From contig JAQMRL010000005.1 in the NCBI GenBank assembly GCA_035578175.1, positions 54,975,722 to 55,039,721 of the forward strand: a DNA stretch of 64,000 nt, written 5' to 3'. Source of the DNA: Catonia carolina (lineage: Eukaryota > Arthropoda > Insecta > Hemiptera > Achilidae). A model generated the notes under the pieces. The model did no database searches. It was not told the origin of the DNA and worked only from the letters and a program-made list of their open reading frames with translations. The position numbers and the translations under genes are program-made. Below are positions 32,051 through 44,451 of the stretch, one piece after another; position 1 is the stretch's first letter, and every line of letters begins with the position of its first letter.

Positions 32051-33360
32051 TCAAAATTCTTACCAGTTGAATCATGAATTTCAGAAACCCCCACATATCC
32101 ACCACGTTTAATTAATTTTTATGAGAATACTGGAGTAAAATTAACATTTTCGATACAGCATATAATTAGTCCAGGTCTGATTATTTGGTAAAATAAAAAA
32201 AACAACCTTTAAGTTAAAAATATGTTAGGTAGGTTTTGTGTTTCCTGAAAATTTTGGTTTGATGGACCTGTGGGGTTTCTGGAATTCACAAATTTTTTAT
32301 TTTAATGTGTAGTTAAATTCAATATCACTTTGAGGAAGAAAGAGAAAATCCTATCTTTCAAGTTTAAAATAACTGTTCTGATGATAGATTTTGTTCAGAA
32401 GACCTTGTAAACTCATTTTTTGTCATGTAGTGGTCATAAAACGTGATCTTTTGAAAAGAAGACTTGTTGATTTTATTCGGGTATTATATACATTTTTCAA
32501 TTATATGTAATTTTTTAGTACAAAATATTTTTTTACATAATACCTAGTATGTTTATTACAAATTATAATATTGTGAAAGCGTATAGGTTTCAGAATTATT
32601 TTTGATTGATTTTTATATAAATTTTTTTTGAAATTTTTTGTAAAATACATTTCAAATGTAATTATTGTTTTAGTAATTTTTTTATTGTTGACGATGTCGG
32701 TTTAGTAGTGTTTTTGTATTTAACAGAAGAAGAAGAAGAAGAATTATGCATAATAAGTGTATCGGGGAAAGTCGCCGGAGAATAAATGACGTCTTTTAGA
32801 CAAACTGCTTCTAGAGTAGTAAAGTATACTTAACAGTTTAATTCAGTGCAGTAGTTTTAAGACAGCTATAACAAATACGGTCGTTTTATTTCAGTCTATT
32901 TGGTTATGCTTAGTGAAAGCTGTCGATTGTCATTTGTTTTATTTTTCCTTTGTCTTTATGTATTTCTTTTTTTGTTTTATATTGCATAATTTTTTTTCAA
33001 CACGTTTTTATTTATGTTACCATTTGTGATGTACCTAATTATTTATGCCAAACTTATATCGGTATCGGTTTGGTAACACTGATAGTTCGCTATTATGTAA
33101 TGATAATCGTTATTTATTATCACAAGGTCACATAAAAATTATTTCGGTAATATTTTGTTATTTTTTTGTCTTTAAAATATGGTAAATAGTTTCTAAACTA
33201 ATTAGTGAACGTAACAAGGGAAACTGATGATAGTATTTAATCGGATAAGTAAAAAACATTTAATTTGGTATTACAGTGCAAAAGTATTCGTTCTTAATTA
33301 AATAGATCAAATTTGGTTCGAATAAATGAAAGTCGGGATGATTTGTAAACCTGTAATTGT
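32051..33360. other. AT-rich, no gene seen
   Basis: Contains a GAA microsatellite (about 32727-32742) that may be a LINE tail relic. Short open frames only. Presumed Smurf intron. Confidence 0.4.
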
Positions 33361-33366
33361 TTATTT

Positions 33367-33503
33367 TATAGTTATAAAAACAGAAAATCACTTATTTCCG
33401 CTAAACTAAGTGTTATACAAAGAAATGTTAGAAATAAAAGTTGTAGGTTTTTAAATTGTCTAAAACTTTAATTATATACCCTTTTGCCCTAAATGCGTAT
33501 CTT
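33367..33503 (-). mobile_element. family B fragment
   Basis: Matches the central CAGAAAATCACTTATTTCCGC and AGTTGTAGGTTTTTAAATTG segment of family B on minus. Confidence 0.6.
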
Positions 33504-33539
33504 TAATCGTTCATGTGTGTAGTCTACGTTGTAATCTGT

Positions 33540-33665
33540 TCATTTTAAGCAACCCCATGACACAATGTGATTAGGATAAAGTGTAGTCTTGTACAGACTC
33601 AGGCCGACCATTCTTAAGAAAGTATTGAACAAATTGCAACGTGCACACATAAGGGACTAAAAAAA
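33540..33665 (-). mobile_element. family C SINE, 3' part
   Basis: Shares GCAACCCCATGACACAATG, AGGCCGACCATTC and the tail GAACAAATTGCAACGTGC with family C but has an internal deletion and a rearranged order. Confidence 0.55.
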
Positions 33666-33835
33666 GATAATTTATTTTTAACAACTAATTTTACTTCTAC
33701 ACCAAAACTAATCTTTTTATCATTGGAAAAAGGAAAATTAAACCTATCTACCGAAAAAACTACCCAACTCAAATGAATAATAAGACACATTTTGTTGTAA
33801 CAATATTTTCTACCATATTCATGGAAACTAATAAA

Positions 33836-34536
33836 AAAAAAAATCTGGTGTAAAACACTCAAACGACTTTCTCTTGCCAATGCAAATAATGACCAATACC
33901 TAACATTAGTAAACATTAGAAATAAACAAAAAACTAACCTCAAAAAACATAACCTCTTTTTAATCATGAGTGAATGATGCAAAATGAAAACCAACCTCAG
34001 TTTGGCTTAAAAATACGGAAAAACACTTTTCGACGCTAAACTAGGCTTTGTAGAGAAAAATACTCAAAGTTGAAAATCTTTCAATTTCCTATAAATTTTT
34101 TTATATAGGTACATTTTTGTCGTAAAATGCATGCTAAGGCATATTTCAGCAGACATGGCACCTGCCCTATCATGTAGATCATAAAAAAATTTGGTAAATG
34201 AGGCGATTTAAAAAAAAAGTAGGAGCCGTTTTTGAGAAAATCGCAAAAAAGTGAGAAATGACACAAAACTATTACGTCTGGTTGACCAATTTTGATGAAA
34301 ATTTTCGTGTCGGGTTCTCTAGTGGTATCTAACTTAAGTTTCAAGTTTCAAGTTAGTACGATGTTCCGTTCTTGAGATATTCTGTTCACACTCACACACA
34401 GACCAAACGCTAAAACCATGGTTGTTAGGTTCAGTGGGTCTGAAAACGTGTAGATCTGGTGAAAATTAGATTTCGAAAATCGACATGAAAACAATACTTT
34501 CCTTCCTATATATCCATGTAGGCAAGAGAAAGTGAA
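33836..34536 (-). mobile_element. family B repeat, internally deleted
   Basis: Both ends are present (3' block at 33836-33885, 5' hairpin at about 34500-34536). The middle palindromic segment is lost. Confidence 0.8.
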
Positions 34537-34539
34537 AAT

Positions 34540-34915
34540 AATTTTTATTTTTCAACTGTTGAAAGTTTCAGGAAATGGAGGTTACAGGTGGTTAACACTT
34601 TTCCAACGATATCCAAAATCGAATGCATTTCCCTTGAACACGAGTGAAGTAAATGGACACCTAAAAATAAACCTAATAATAATGTAGTTTAATTTGAATT
34701 CCTGTAATTTTTTCATTCCCAAGTGAAAGTAATAAGAAATTAGGTAGTAAAAATACTACCTAAATTATTACCGGTATTACTGCAGTAGATAATACGTACG
34801 TAAAACTTGACAATGTAATACACATGCAGTACAAGGTTTCTCAAGGAAATTATTAGTACATTAAGTAATACACAAAGTGCTTTAATAGACAAGATGCGTT
34901 ACATTCTTGTTATTT
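34540..34915. other. no gene or recognised repeat
   Basis: AT-rich intronic sequence. Nothing supported. Confidence 0.4.
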
Positions 34916-34919
34916 TTTT

Positions 34920-36355
34920 TTTATTATTAATTGAAGCAAACATAAAATTAGTTATCAGACCAGTTCGACCGACAAGAGATGTTGATTTTTTTTTATGAAG
35001 TGGTATGAAAATATCTTTTGATAAAATTTTTAATGTGTGTTTCTGTCCTTTGGGCCTTTCAAATAAAGTTGCTGTACTACATTTGGTGATCTAGAGATGA
35101 CGAGCCTGCACTTAAATATGAACGCTATAGGTCTACACCATTTCATTGTTACTCGTACTTTCTCTTGCCTATATGAACATATAGGAAGGAAAGTATTGTT
35201 TTCGTGACGATTTTTCGAAATCGAGTTTTCACCGGATCTATACGTTTTCAGACCCCCTGAACCCAAAAAAACATGTTTTTAGCGATTGGTCTGTGTGTGT
35301 GTGTGTGCGTGCGCGTGCTTGCGTGCGTGTGTGAACAGAATATCTCAAGAACGGAACATCGTACGAACTTGAAACTTGAAACTTAAGTTACATACCACTA
35401 CCGGACCCGACACGAAAATTTTCATCAAAATCGGTCAACCGGAAGTAGCAGTTTATTCGTATAATTTTTCACTTTTTTGCGATTTTCTCAAAAACTGGTC
35501 CTACGATTTTTTTAAAATCGCCTGGTTTACTCAATTTTTTATTCTCTACAAGATAGGGTAGGCGTTACGTTTGCTGAAATTCCGGGTAAGGCTGTTTTTA
35601 CGTAAAAACATAGTTTTTTAAGATTACGGCTTTAATATGCAATTTAGCGCAAAAATTTATATAATAAAAGTTGTAGAGAATTTAAAATTTTACAACTTTT
35701 ATTTCAAACATTTTTTTTTTGTATAACGCTTAGTTTAGCAGTAATTAGTGATTTTCTGTTTTTTTCTCACGAAAACGTGTGAAAAATCGATTTTTTTAAC
35801 AGTTCGGCCTTAGTATGCATTTTACGATAAAAGTGTAGCCTATATAATCAACTTTACAGAAAATTAAAAGATCTACAACTTTTATTTAAAGCATTTTTCT
35901 CTACAGAGCCTAGTTTAGCGTGAAAGAGCGATTTTCCGTATTTTTAAGTCAAACTGAGGTCGATTTTCATTTTGCGTCTTTCACTCATGATTAAAATTAG
36001 GTTATGTTTATTGAGGTTACTTTTTTGTTTATTACTAATGTTAGGTTTATTGTTAATTATTTGCATTGGCAAGAGAAAGTTGTGTGAGTGTTTCACACCA
36101 GATTTTTTTAAATTTTTGTTATTAATTGAAGCAGACAAAATTAGTTATCAGACCAGTTCGACCGACAAGAGATGTTGATTTTTTTTATGTAGTGGTATGA
36201 AAATATCTTTTGATAAAATTTTTAATGTGTGTTTCTGTCCTTTGGGCCTTTAAAATAAAGTTTAAAGTTGCTTTTCTACATTTTGATGGTCTAGAGATGA
36301 CGAGCCTGCACTTAAATATGAACGCTATTAGGTCTACACCATTTTATTGTTGTCG
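34920..36355. repeat. ~235-bp direct repeats flanking a family B copy
   Basis: 34920-35153 and 36118-36355 are near-identical (both contain CAGACCAGTTCGACCGACAA, TGTTTCTGTCCTTTGGGCC and GATGACGAGCCTGCACTTAA), in the same orientation, one on each side of the family B element. Confidence 0.9.
35154..36112 (+). mobile_element. family B repeat, full length
   Basis: The best-preserved copy here, from CGTACTTTCTCTTGCCTATA to TTTCACACCAGATTTTTTT. It carries an expanded TG/CG run at about 35291-35331 where other copies have four to eight TG units. Confidence 0.9.
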
Positions 36356-36483
36356 TACTTGTGTTGTTAACGTGGTGCATCTATTATGCGAACTTATTGA
36401 CATTTAGTAATTTAAATTATAAAATGTTATGATTTCCCTAAATCATTACGTTTTACGGTAAAGCTCATCTGAAGCTGTTGTAT

Positions 36484-37408
36484 AAAAATCTGGTGTAAAA
36501 CACTCGCACGACTTTCTTTTGTCAATTCTAATAATGACCAATATAACCTAGCATTAGTAATAAAACATTACAAAAAAACTAACCTCAAAAAACATAACCT
36601 TCTTTTAATCATGAGTGAATAATGCGAAATGAAAACCAACCTTAATTTGACTTAATACGGAAAATCACTCTTTGACGCTAAACTAGGCCTTTTAGAGAAT
36701 AATGCGTAGAAGTTGTAGATCTTTTAATTCCCTATAAATTTGATTATATATTACACTTTTTCGTTAAATCCATACAATAAGACCAAAATCTTAAGAAATC
36801 CATCCTTTTACAGATTTTCATGTGAAAAAAAGCAGAAAATCACTTATTTCCGCCAAACTAAGCGTTATACAAAGAAATGTTTAAAGTAAAAGTTGTAGGC
36901 TTTTAAATTGTCTACAACTTTAATTGTAGGCTATACCCTTTTGCCCTGAATGCGTATTAAGGCCGCAATCTTAAAAACCCATTTTTTCTACGAGAGCACA
37001 GCATCCTCAAAAATTTTAGCAGACATGGCGCCTACCCTTTCTTGTTGAGCATAAAAATGTAGTAAATGAGGCAATTTAAAAAAAATCGTAGAGGCCGTTT
37101 TTGAGTAAACTGCAAAAAGTGAAAAATACACGAATAACTACTAGACTACTTCCGGTTGACCGATTTTGATGAAAATGTTCGTGCCGGGTTCTCTACTAGT
37201 AGACCTAAATTAAGTTTCAACTTCGTACTATGTTCTATTCTTGATATATTTTGTTCACACATACACACAGACCAATCGCTACAAACGTGTTTTTTTAGGT
37301 TCAGGGGGTCTGAAAACGTGTACATCCGGTAAAAATCGATTTCGAAAAATCAACATGAAAACAATAGACTGCCCTGCCTATATATTCATGTAGGCAAGAG
37401 AAAGTAAA
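36484..37408 (-). mobile_element. family B repeat, near full length
   Basis: 3' block at 36484-36520 (AATCTGGTGTAAAACACTCG on plus) and 5' hairpin at about 37376-37400. Small indels only. Confidence 0.85.
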
Positions 37409-37514
37409 ATAACCTGTACTGAAACGTATGTGGGTTATAAATGACTGGCTATTAAACATTTTTAAATGTTTAAATGTAGGAAACGTTTAGTTACCAACAG
37501 TAATACAGTTAAAA

Positions 37515-37845
37515 GAGGAGTGAGGTGGTTTACTCTGCCTTCCTCACTGAGTGGAAAGTAGTATATGCTTATCAGCATGCCAGGTTCTCCGAAAAACATC
37601 TACTTTCCACCCTGCAAATGACACCTTCACTTCATTCACCACAGGGTCTGGCAATATAACGAAATTTATTAATCTCAGAGGAGTGTCTTTTACACCTTTA
37701 CCTCATCATTTCTTAAATGCTTTAGTCATCTAATTGGTTGACCGTGTGATAGGAAACAGAACTATTTTTTGTAGCATTGGAACTAGTAGATCGAGTGCAA
37801 ATAGTATGACACTCCGCCTACCTGCTATGGGCAGGAATGACTGAT
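37515..37845 (-). mobile_element. family A repeat
   Basis: Starts within the AGAGGAGTGAGGTGGTTTAC block and runs to CCTACCTGCTATGGGCAG. The GGTTTGAACC end is missing. Confidence 0.75.
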
Positions 37846-37973
37846 ACTTTCATTAAATTGTAATTTAATTATGAAATAGAAATGGATTATAGCAGAAATA
37901 AAACGAAGTTAATACCGAAAAAAATTAAGAAATATAGAGGTAATGAATAGGCCTATATCTTAACTGACTAGAG

Positions 37974-38195
37974 ACTGCAGATGAAGGCGGAGCATAGTGA
38001 CCTAGATCACAGCACAGAGCCAATTGACTCGTTAATCGTATCTTGCGTTGTCACGTTGTGGTCTCGCTGTGGATGACAGCCTAACAAAAAGTCAGCTGAA
38101 GTTCGGTGAAACAGAGTGTGACTTAGCGATGGGGCAACCTCACACCCGACCTTGGTTGTTATTGGCTAGATCTCATCTGCAGTCTTTAGTTCGTT
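37974..38195. mobile_element. short MITE with CTA(G/A)AGACTGCAGATGA ends
   Basis: The left end CTAGAGACTGCAGATGA pairs with TCATCTGCAGTCTTTAG on the right. The interior of about 190 bp is non-coding and comparatively GC-rich. The target duplication could not be fixed, so the superfamily is open. Confidence 0.6.
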
Positions 38196-38235
38196 GGGGT
38201 ATAATGGTAGAAGTGTATCCGTGAGTAGCTAATTG

Positions 38236-38399
38236 GGCCGCTTCCGTAGCGTAGTGGTCGCGTGTTAACCTACAACGCTGAGGTCCCGGGTTCAATTCCC
38301 GGTTACGGTCTAGAAATTTTCACAAAATTAAAACCCACTGTAGTCGTTAACAAACGAGCTGTTGTTGATGCGACTTTAAACTAATTGATTTATTTAAGA
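38236..38399 (+). mobile_element. tRNA-derived SINE (family D) with 9-bp duplication
   Basis: The head TAGCGTAGTGGTCGCGTG (A-box region) and GGTCCCGGGTTCAATTCCC (B box) are followed by a non-tRNA tail. AGCTAATTG flanks it at 38227-38235 and 38400-38408. The cloverleaf is incomplete at the acceptor stem, so it is a SINE rather than a tRNA gene. Confidence 0.75.
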
Positions 38400-38454
38400 A
38401 GCTAATTGATTAGTATCCAAAGTAACACTAACCTAAAATAATTATCTGATCATG

Positions 38455-38545
38455 TGATAAGATACAGAACTATTTTTTTTGTAGTCTTGGAACTGGCATA
38501 TCGAGTGCACATAATTTAACACTTCACCTGCTTGTAACGGCGCTT
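38455..38545 (-). mobile_element. family A fragment
   Basis: Only the GTGATAAGATACAGAACT to TAACACTTCACCTGC end, lying head to head with the next copy. Confidence 0.65.
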
Positions 38546-38570
38546 CACTTGCCTATAACGGCACTTCACT

Positions 38571-38950
38571 TGCCTATAACGGGTAGGTGGAGTGTTAAAT
38601 TAATTACACTCGATCTGCTGGTTCCAGAGCTACAAAAAATAGTTCTGTTTCTTATCAAATAGTCAGCCAGTTATGTGACTGAACTATTTATTAAGAACAG
38701 AAGAGGTAGAGGTGTAAACGACATTAAACAGAGTTATCTCTTCTGAGAGTAATGAATTTCATTATATAGCCAGACCCTGTGGTGATTGAAGTGCAGGATG
38801 GAAAGTAGTTGCTTATCGGAGGGCCTGGCGTGCTGATAAGCATTCTTTTCCACTCAGTGAGGAAGGTAATAGTAAACCACCTCACTTCTCATTTTACTTA
38901 GTAAAACCTCTGAAGGTTCAAACGAGCCTTTCGGCTGTTGACCAAAACAA
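38571..38950 (+). mobile_element. family A repeat
   Basis: From ATAACGGGTAGGTGGAGTG to CTGTTGACCAAAACAAC, missing about 20 bp around TGAAGTGAAGGTGTC. Confidence 0.8.
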
Positions 38951-39580
38951 CTGCCTCCTATGGGCAACATGATAAGGACCATAATGTGTCTTAATAGCGG
39001 ATTGATTAACTGATTTCCATTTGGTTGAAAAATTGAAAAAAAAACGCATAGGTGATATAATACATCTTTGTCTGACATTGCACGCCGTACGCACAAACGG
39101 ACGTCCTTCCGGAAAATATGTTTGTACCGTATCAGTCACGGAAGATGTGTCGAATTTCAGTATCGATTTTTTTCACGTTGGAAACACCATATCATAGTTG
39201 TCATGAATTGAATGATATTTCAGTTGTCATGAACAAAACGAAACAGGAAAATGGACGGTAGTTTACGATAAGACAAGGATATGACGGTTTTGTTCTATTT
39301 TTAATGTTTGATGAAATATGGTTTGTATGTAATTATAACTATACTCCTAATTAATACTACGAGTGTATGAATTAATTGTTGAATAACATGCTTTTCTTTT
39401 TCAATGATAGGATTGCATGCGTTCGTGTCTAGACAGATGTTCGTTCCATTCAATCAAAATATTACCCGCATCGCATTGCTGTCCGTTATTTAACTTCTGT
39501 TATATTATTACGACATTCAGTAATTCCATTTCAATTTGGAGTTCGTATAATCACAATATTGTAACTGATTTTTCTGGTCT

Positions 39581-39880
39581 TCACATTATTTTCTTTCAGT
39601 AAATAATTGTTATGGAAAACTGGACTAATATTTTTCGTGAAATTTCTTTACTTGTTTTTTCTTCAAGGTATAAGTTCTCGTCCTTTTCTGTATTCCTTCC
39701 AACGTTTTCTCAGATGTCCTCTGTCACGTTTCACATTATTTTCTTTCAGTAAATGATTGTTTTGGAAAACTGCACTAATATTTTTCGTGAAATTTCTTTA
39801 TTTGTTTTCTCTTCAAGGTATAAGCCCTCATCCTTTTCTGTCTTCCTTCCAACGTTTTCTCAGATGTCCTCTGTCACGTT
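39581..39880. repeat. 150-bp tandem duplication
   Basis: Units at 39581-39730 and 39731-39880 start TCACATTATTTTCTTTCAGT and end CTCTGTCACGTT with scattered substitutions. No coding function recognised. Confidence 0.9.
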
Positions 39881-40008
39881 TATCAACAGATAAGTATGAA
39901 CAAGGAATTTTATGAGTAAAAAATAATTTTTTCTTGGCAATTGTCATTATTCATACATTCTAAATTTTGTACTCATTTTTAGCCTTACCATTACATTTTT
40001 TCATTTTG

Positions 40009-40172
40009 GCCGGCACGTTGGCGTAGTATTTAGCGCAACTGGCTTCTACACCGGGGTCCCGGGATCGATTCCCGGTCAGGTTTGTCATTTTTTAATCATT
40101 CATTTTCATCTATCACCCTTGTCACCATCTGCATTAGCATTAATTGCAAAACAGTTGTACGTTAAACAAAAA
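40009..40172 (+). mobile_element. tRNA-derived SINE (family E), full length
   Basis: The head GGCCGGCACGTTGGCGTAG and the B-box region GGGATCGATTCCCGGTC are followed by the family tail and A10. The best plus-strand copy of the family. Confidence 0.8.
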
Positions 40173-40239
40173 AAAAATATATTTTCTAATATTGTTAAGA
40201 AGTAACGTTAAGAAATCTCTTGAGGATTGACTCCGCCAG

Positions 40240-40525
40240 AATCTCGATACAAATTATCAACTTTTTCCTGAACAGAAAATCTCAACCACACTGGTTCAAA
40301 GAAATTGAACAGGACGTAAACGAAATCCAAATCACACTTGAAGACCTGAAAAGGAAATCCTGAAGTTACCACAAACTGAACAACACAAGACTTGAACAGG
40401 AAAGACCAACCAAATGACAGAAAATCGTGTATTCCGACGAAGAACGCCAGAAGAGATAGAAAGATTGAAGGAATACTGGAGAAGAATCAAGGAAAGGAAC
40501 GTCAGGAAAAGTACTCAAACACAAA
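40240..40525 (+). mobile_element. LINE ORF2 tail fragment
   Basis: Encodes HWFKEIEQDVNEIQITLEDL and then RVFRRRTPEEIERLKEYWRR IKERN in broken frames, a LINE C-terminal motif (RTxExxxxxxEYWxK). Confidence 0.5.
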
Positions 40526-41089
40526 CAAAAATCGAAATAAGATTTTTCTTCTTTAACGGGAGACTGTACTTTGTATCCCGCCAATTTAAATTTGCTCTTT
40601 TTAGGTACATTTTCGTTGGATTGGTATACGATAGGATAATGAAACTTTACACACTTACAGTTTTCGGGTTTTTCTAGCTACTGACATTTTTTTAATTTAA
40701 TCTTTTGGACCATAACATTTAAAAAAAAATAACGAGTAAGTTTAACTAACATAACATTGTTATAAATTTTTTCTACTTTATTTTTGCTTATTTCTAATTT
40801 TTGGAGCATCTGAGGAAGTCATAAAAATCTCGGTTGTATGTGGATATACAAGATAATTAACTGGTACAAATTTCAGCTTGATAGCTTAATTGGTATCTGA
40901 TAAAAATGTACCTAACGGTTGAAAATGTAAATTTACGGGAAAAGGGAAAAAACAAGAAGGCACAAATCAAAAACAAAATGTATACAAACAAGTAAATTTC
41001 CCATCAACAGTTGGTTAGAAAGCTGAACCAACAGCTGAGAATATTAAAAATAGTGATGCAGATATTTTAAAAAAATCTGAAATTTCCTT

Positions 41090-41160
41090 TGCTCTAAAAC
41101 GAGCAGTATAAAATTACGTAGTCGATGCGACCTTAAATAAAGTAAATAAATAAATAAAAT
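41090..41160 (+). mobile_element. family D SINE tail fragment
   Basis: GTCGATGCGACCTTAAATAA resembles the tail of the copy at 38236, followed by an AAAT-type repeat. Confidence 0.4.
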
Positions 41161-41596
41161 TATGTAAAATATTCGTTCTTGGTAACATGATAATTTTTCT
41201 GGGTTACCCTGATAAAAACCTGCTTTTTCAATAAAAAAATTGATGTAATTTAATATTTTTCTGGTAGATCTTAAAACTATTGAAAAACATAAACTACCAA
41301 AAATCTAAATTTTCATTTAAAACCATCGTGCAATCTCCCCTGAACTTATGTAAACCTATGTGGCTTTAAAATTAAAAAAGTAACGTATGTTCCTTTTTTT
41401 GTAAGTCATTTTAGAAACTAACCTACCGATTTCAGTGATTTCATTGTTTGAAAGCTTAGAGCTTCCTTATTTAACATATAAAGCTACTAGTTAGTATTAT
41501 ATAATTTTTAAATTTTGAAAATAATTTGTGATTGGTAAAGTGGTCTTTAAATTTTTGTTTCGTAAAGTTCGTTCGGGAAGTTACTTAATTTTTTTT

Positions 41597-42492
41597 TACT
41601 TTCTCTTGCCTGCGTGAATATGTAGGAAGGAAAGTATTGTTTTATGTCGATTTTTTTAAAACGAGTTTTCACCGGATCTACACGTTTTCAGGCCCCTTGA
41701 ACCCCAAAAAACATATTTTTAGCGACGTGTCTGTGTGTGAATAGAATATCTAAGAACGGAATATCGTATGAAGTTGAAACTAGAAACTTAAGTTAGGTAC
41801 CACCAGTGGACCCGACACGAACATTTTCATCAAAATCGGTCGACCAGAAGTAGTAGTTTATTCGTGTCGTTTTTCACTGCTTTGCGATTTTCTCAAAAAC
41901 GGCTCATACGATTTTTTTAAAAATCGCCTCATTTACCACATTTTTAAGTTTTACAAGATAGGGTAGGCGCCATGTCTGCTGAAATTCTTGGGGAGGCTGT
42001 TATCTTGTAGAAAATATTGTTATTTTTAAGATTGCGGCCTTAATATGCATTTCAGGGCAAAAGTGTATATAATAAAAGTTGTAAACAATTTAAAAATTTA
42101 CAACTTGTATATCAAACATTTCTTTGTTTAGCGGTAATTAGTGATTTTCTGTTTTCTTCATGAAAATTTGTAAAAAATATCGTTTATTTTAAGATTTCGG
42201 CTGCAGTATGCATTTTACAGCAAAAGTGCTTATAATCAAATTCATAGGAAATTGAAAGATCTACAACTTTTATTTCAAGCATTTTTCTCTACAGAGCTCG
42301 TGAAAAAGTGGTTTTCCGTATTATTAAGCCAAATTAGATTGATTTTCATTTTACATCATTTGCTCATGATTAAAATAAAGTTATGTTTTTTTTGTTTATT
42401 TCTAATGTAATATTACTAATGTTACGTTGTATGGATCATTATTTGTATTGGCAAGATAAAAGTCGTGTGACTGTTTCACACTAGATTTTTTA
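41597..42492 (+). mobile_element. family B repeat, near full length
   Basis: 5' TTACTTTCTCTTGCCTGCGT, 3' TTTCACACTAGATTTTTT. The segment before the GATTTTCTGTTTTC block is shortened. Confidence 0.85.
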
Positions 42493-42539
42493 AATATTTT
42501 TATTAAAAAATTTTTAAGGCACAGATATCCAAAATTTCT

Positions 42540-42960
42540 GAGTGGAAACGTAGCCTATGCTTATCAGAATGCCTGGCCCTCTGAAAAGCATCTACAGTTC
42601 AGCCGTTCTTAGTTGCTCCTACTGTCAACAAACAAAAGCCACGTACTACAGGGTGCACGCTAGAGTCTACGACTTTACGGATGTCGTATTCCTATTAAGT
42701 TAACTATTTTTTAAATTATAAGTACTTAAAGTACTAAAAACATCAGTCATGATATGATATAGGCCTAACAATTTCATTTAGAAAAATGCTTTTAAAAGTA
42801 TTTTGTATTTAAATACTTTTGAAAGTATTTTGTTGTTACTTTTTAATCAGCGTGTACACATTTTGATATAATGCGCATGCTCAGTGACGTCAATATTTGT
42901 TTACATTAGGAGCAAACTAAGAGAGGCTGGATTATACTTTCCACCCTGCAAAGACAGGTT
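42540..42960 (-). mobile_element. family A fragment split by a ~327-bp MITE
   Basis: GAGTGGAAACGTAGCC to AAGCATCTA (42540-42598) resumes at TACTTTCCACCCTGCAAA (about 42932). The intervening piece begins CAGTTCAGCCGTTCTTAGTT. Its other end, read inward, is AATCCAGCCTCTCTTAGTTT, an inverted repeat with TA on both sides, consistent with a Tc1/mariner-type MITE. Confidence 0.6.
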
Positions 42961-44440
42961 TTAGTAATGTCGGTGATGTCCGGTATAGAATTTTTGCACG
43001 ATCACTATAATTTCTCATTCTTTTCAACGACAAAGTAACAGTGAGATCAGACAAATATTGTGTGAAACGCGCGCGCACGCATATACACAAATAATAACTA
43101 CTAAAGTCCATTTGATTTCTTCGTGCGGGTGAAGGTCACGCGCTTCTTCCCCTTCCCTTCAGCAAGATTTCTCCTCATATCCTATACACTACTTCTACAT
43201 TACTGAATTAAACTACTTCTTTTCTCTTTACGGACTAAAGTTTTGCCTGTTAACGACAAGAAATTTAATGGTTACTCTGATACACATAAGACATTAGGCC
43301 TGCTATGATATGTGAAACCCTTTTATTCTACACAATATATTTTCCTAATTTTTGTGCTTAACTTTCGGATCGTTGGAATAGTTCTATCCTAATATTTCTT
43401 TATACAAACTGCACCTTAATAAAAACATCGCCAACCTTTTTTACCTAAACGAAAAAGATGATTATTTATCTTTTATGTTTTAAAGCATGCATACAGAAAC
43501 TGGATTGTTACAAATTTGTATACGACTGAGAAATAAACTGTTAATTACCTTTTATGTAAACTTGAGCGCCGTTCGCAAAGAATTAATTTCACACAAGTTC
43601 TTTTAAATAATTATATACCCTATAAATTATTTATTTGTTTGGATTGTCTGCGAAGATTAGGACTGTTTGCAGCCATCTCAACTTTCACGCTTAAACAATT
43701 GAATTAACTAAACTTACACAAGCCCGCCAAAGAAACTGCACATCTGTATGATACAAAACTTTAATCTGAACTGGTCGAAAGTGTATTAAAAATCAAATAA
43801 ATAGGCCTGTGTGTGGTGACAAAGGTGCTGTAACATGTTTGTTTACTTAAAACAATACATGTAAGCTTCATAAAGTCATAAAATATCACAGAGTCATTGC
43901 TGACGCATAGTATAATGACCGTGTTTCTATTTCAGTGACTTTTCTATTATTCCATATTACGTTGTAATAGTGCGTACATATAATATCTATAATAACCATA
44001 AAACAATATGAATAACTAATAACAATAATATAATACACATCACATCACGTATATACAATTGTTATTACATGTAACAAAATGTTTGTCTAAATATACGTCC
44101 GGAAATGCTTCGTTGGCGAGTTATGCCTGGCGAAAGATTTTGCCTTGATTCCTGGGCAAAGAGTGAAATAAAGCAATACTGAAATTTTGAAAAGGTAAAT
44201 TTAGGAAAATGTTTAGTGGTTTCTTATGGTTTTTATTTAACCTGGGAAACTTAAAAAAATGAGTCCCAGAACTGTATCGCTTTTAGTTTTTAAGAAAACT
44301 ACGTAAATACATTAAAGAAAAGGCTTAGAAAATACTTTTTAAGTTTAGCGTAAAATAACTCTGTTAAATTATGAATAAAAACACGAAACATTTTAATGCA
44401 AATTGTAGAGAATTTTATTCCAAAAAATAATATAAATAAC
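42961..44440. other. no gene seen; left part of a 1.66-kb inverted-repeat unit
   Basis: 43110-43140 (TTCGTGCGGGTGAAGGTCAC) is matched in inverse at 44738-44769. No coding frame of note lies between. Otherwise unrecognised AT-rich DNA. Confidence 0.4.
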
Positions 44441-44451
44441 GTCTATGAAAA

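Noticed and set aside
35154..36112. Family B as a Helitron
   Set aside because: A hairpin and CTAG/CCAG occur near the 3' end, but the conserved sequence continues past them (ATTTTTT) and the hairpin directly abuts rather than preceding by about 10 nt. No Rep/helicase relative is visible.
38236..38312. Possible tRNA gene
   Set aside because: A and B boxes are present, but the acceptor stem mispairs, a SINE tail follows and a 9-bp target duplication surrounds it. The same holds for 40009 and 52953.
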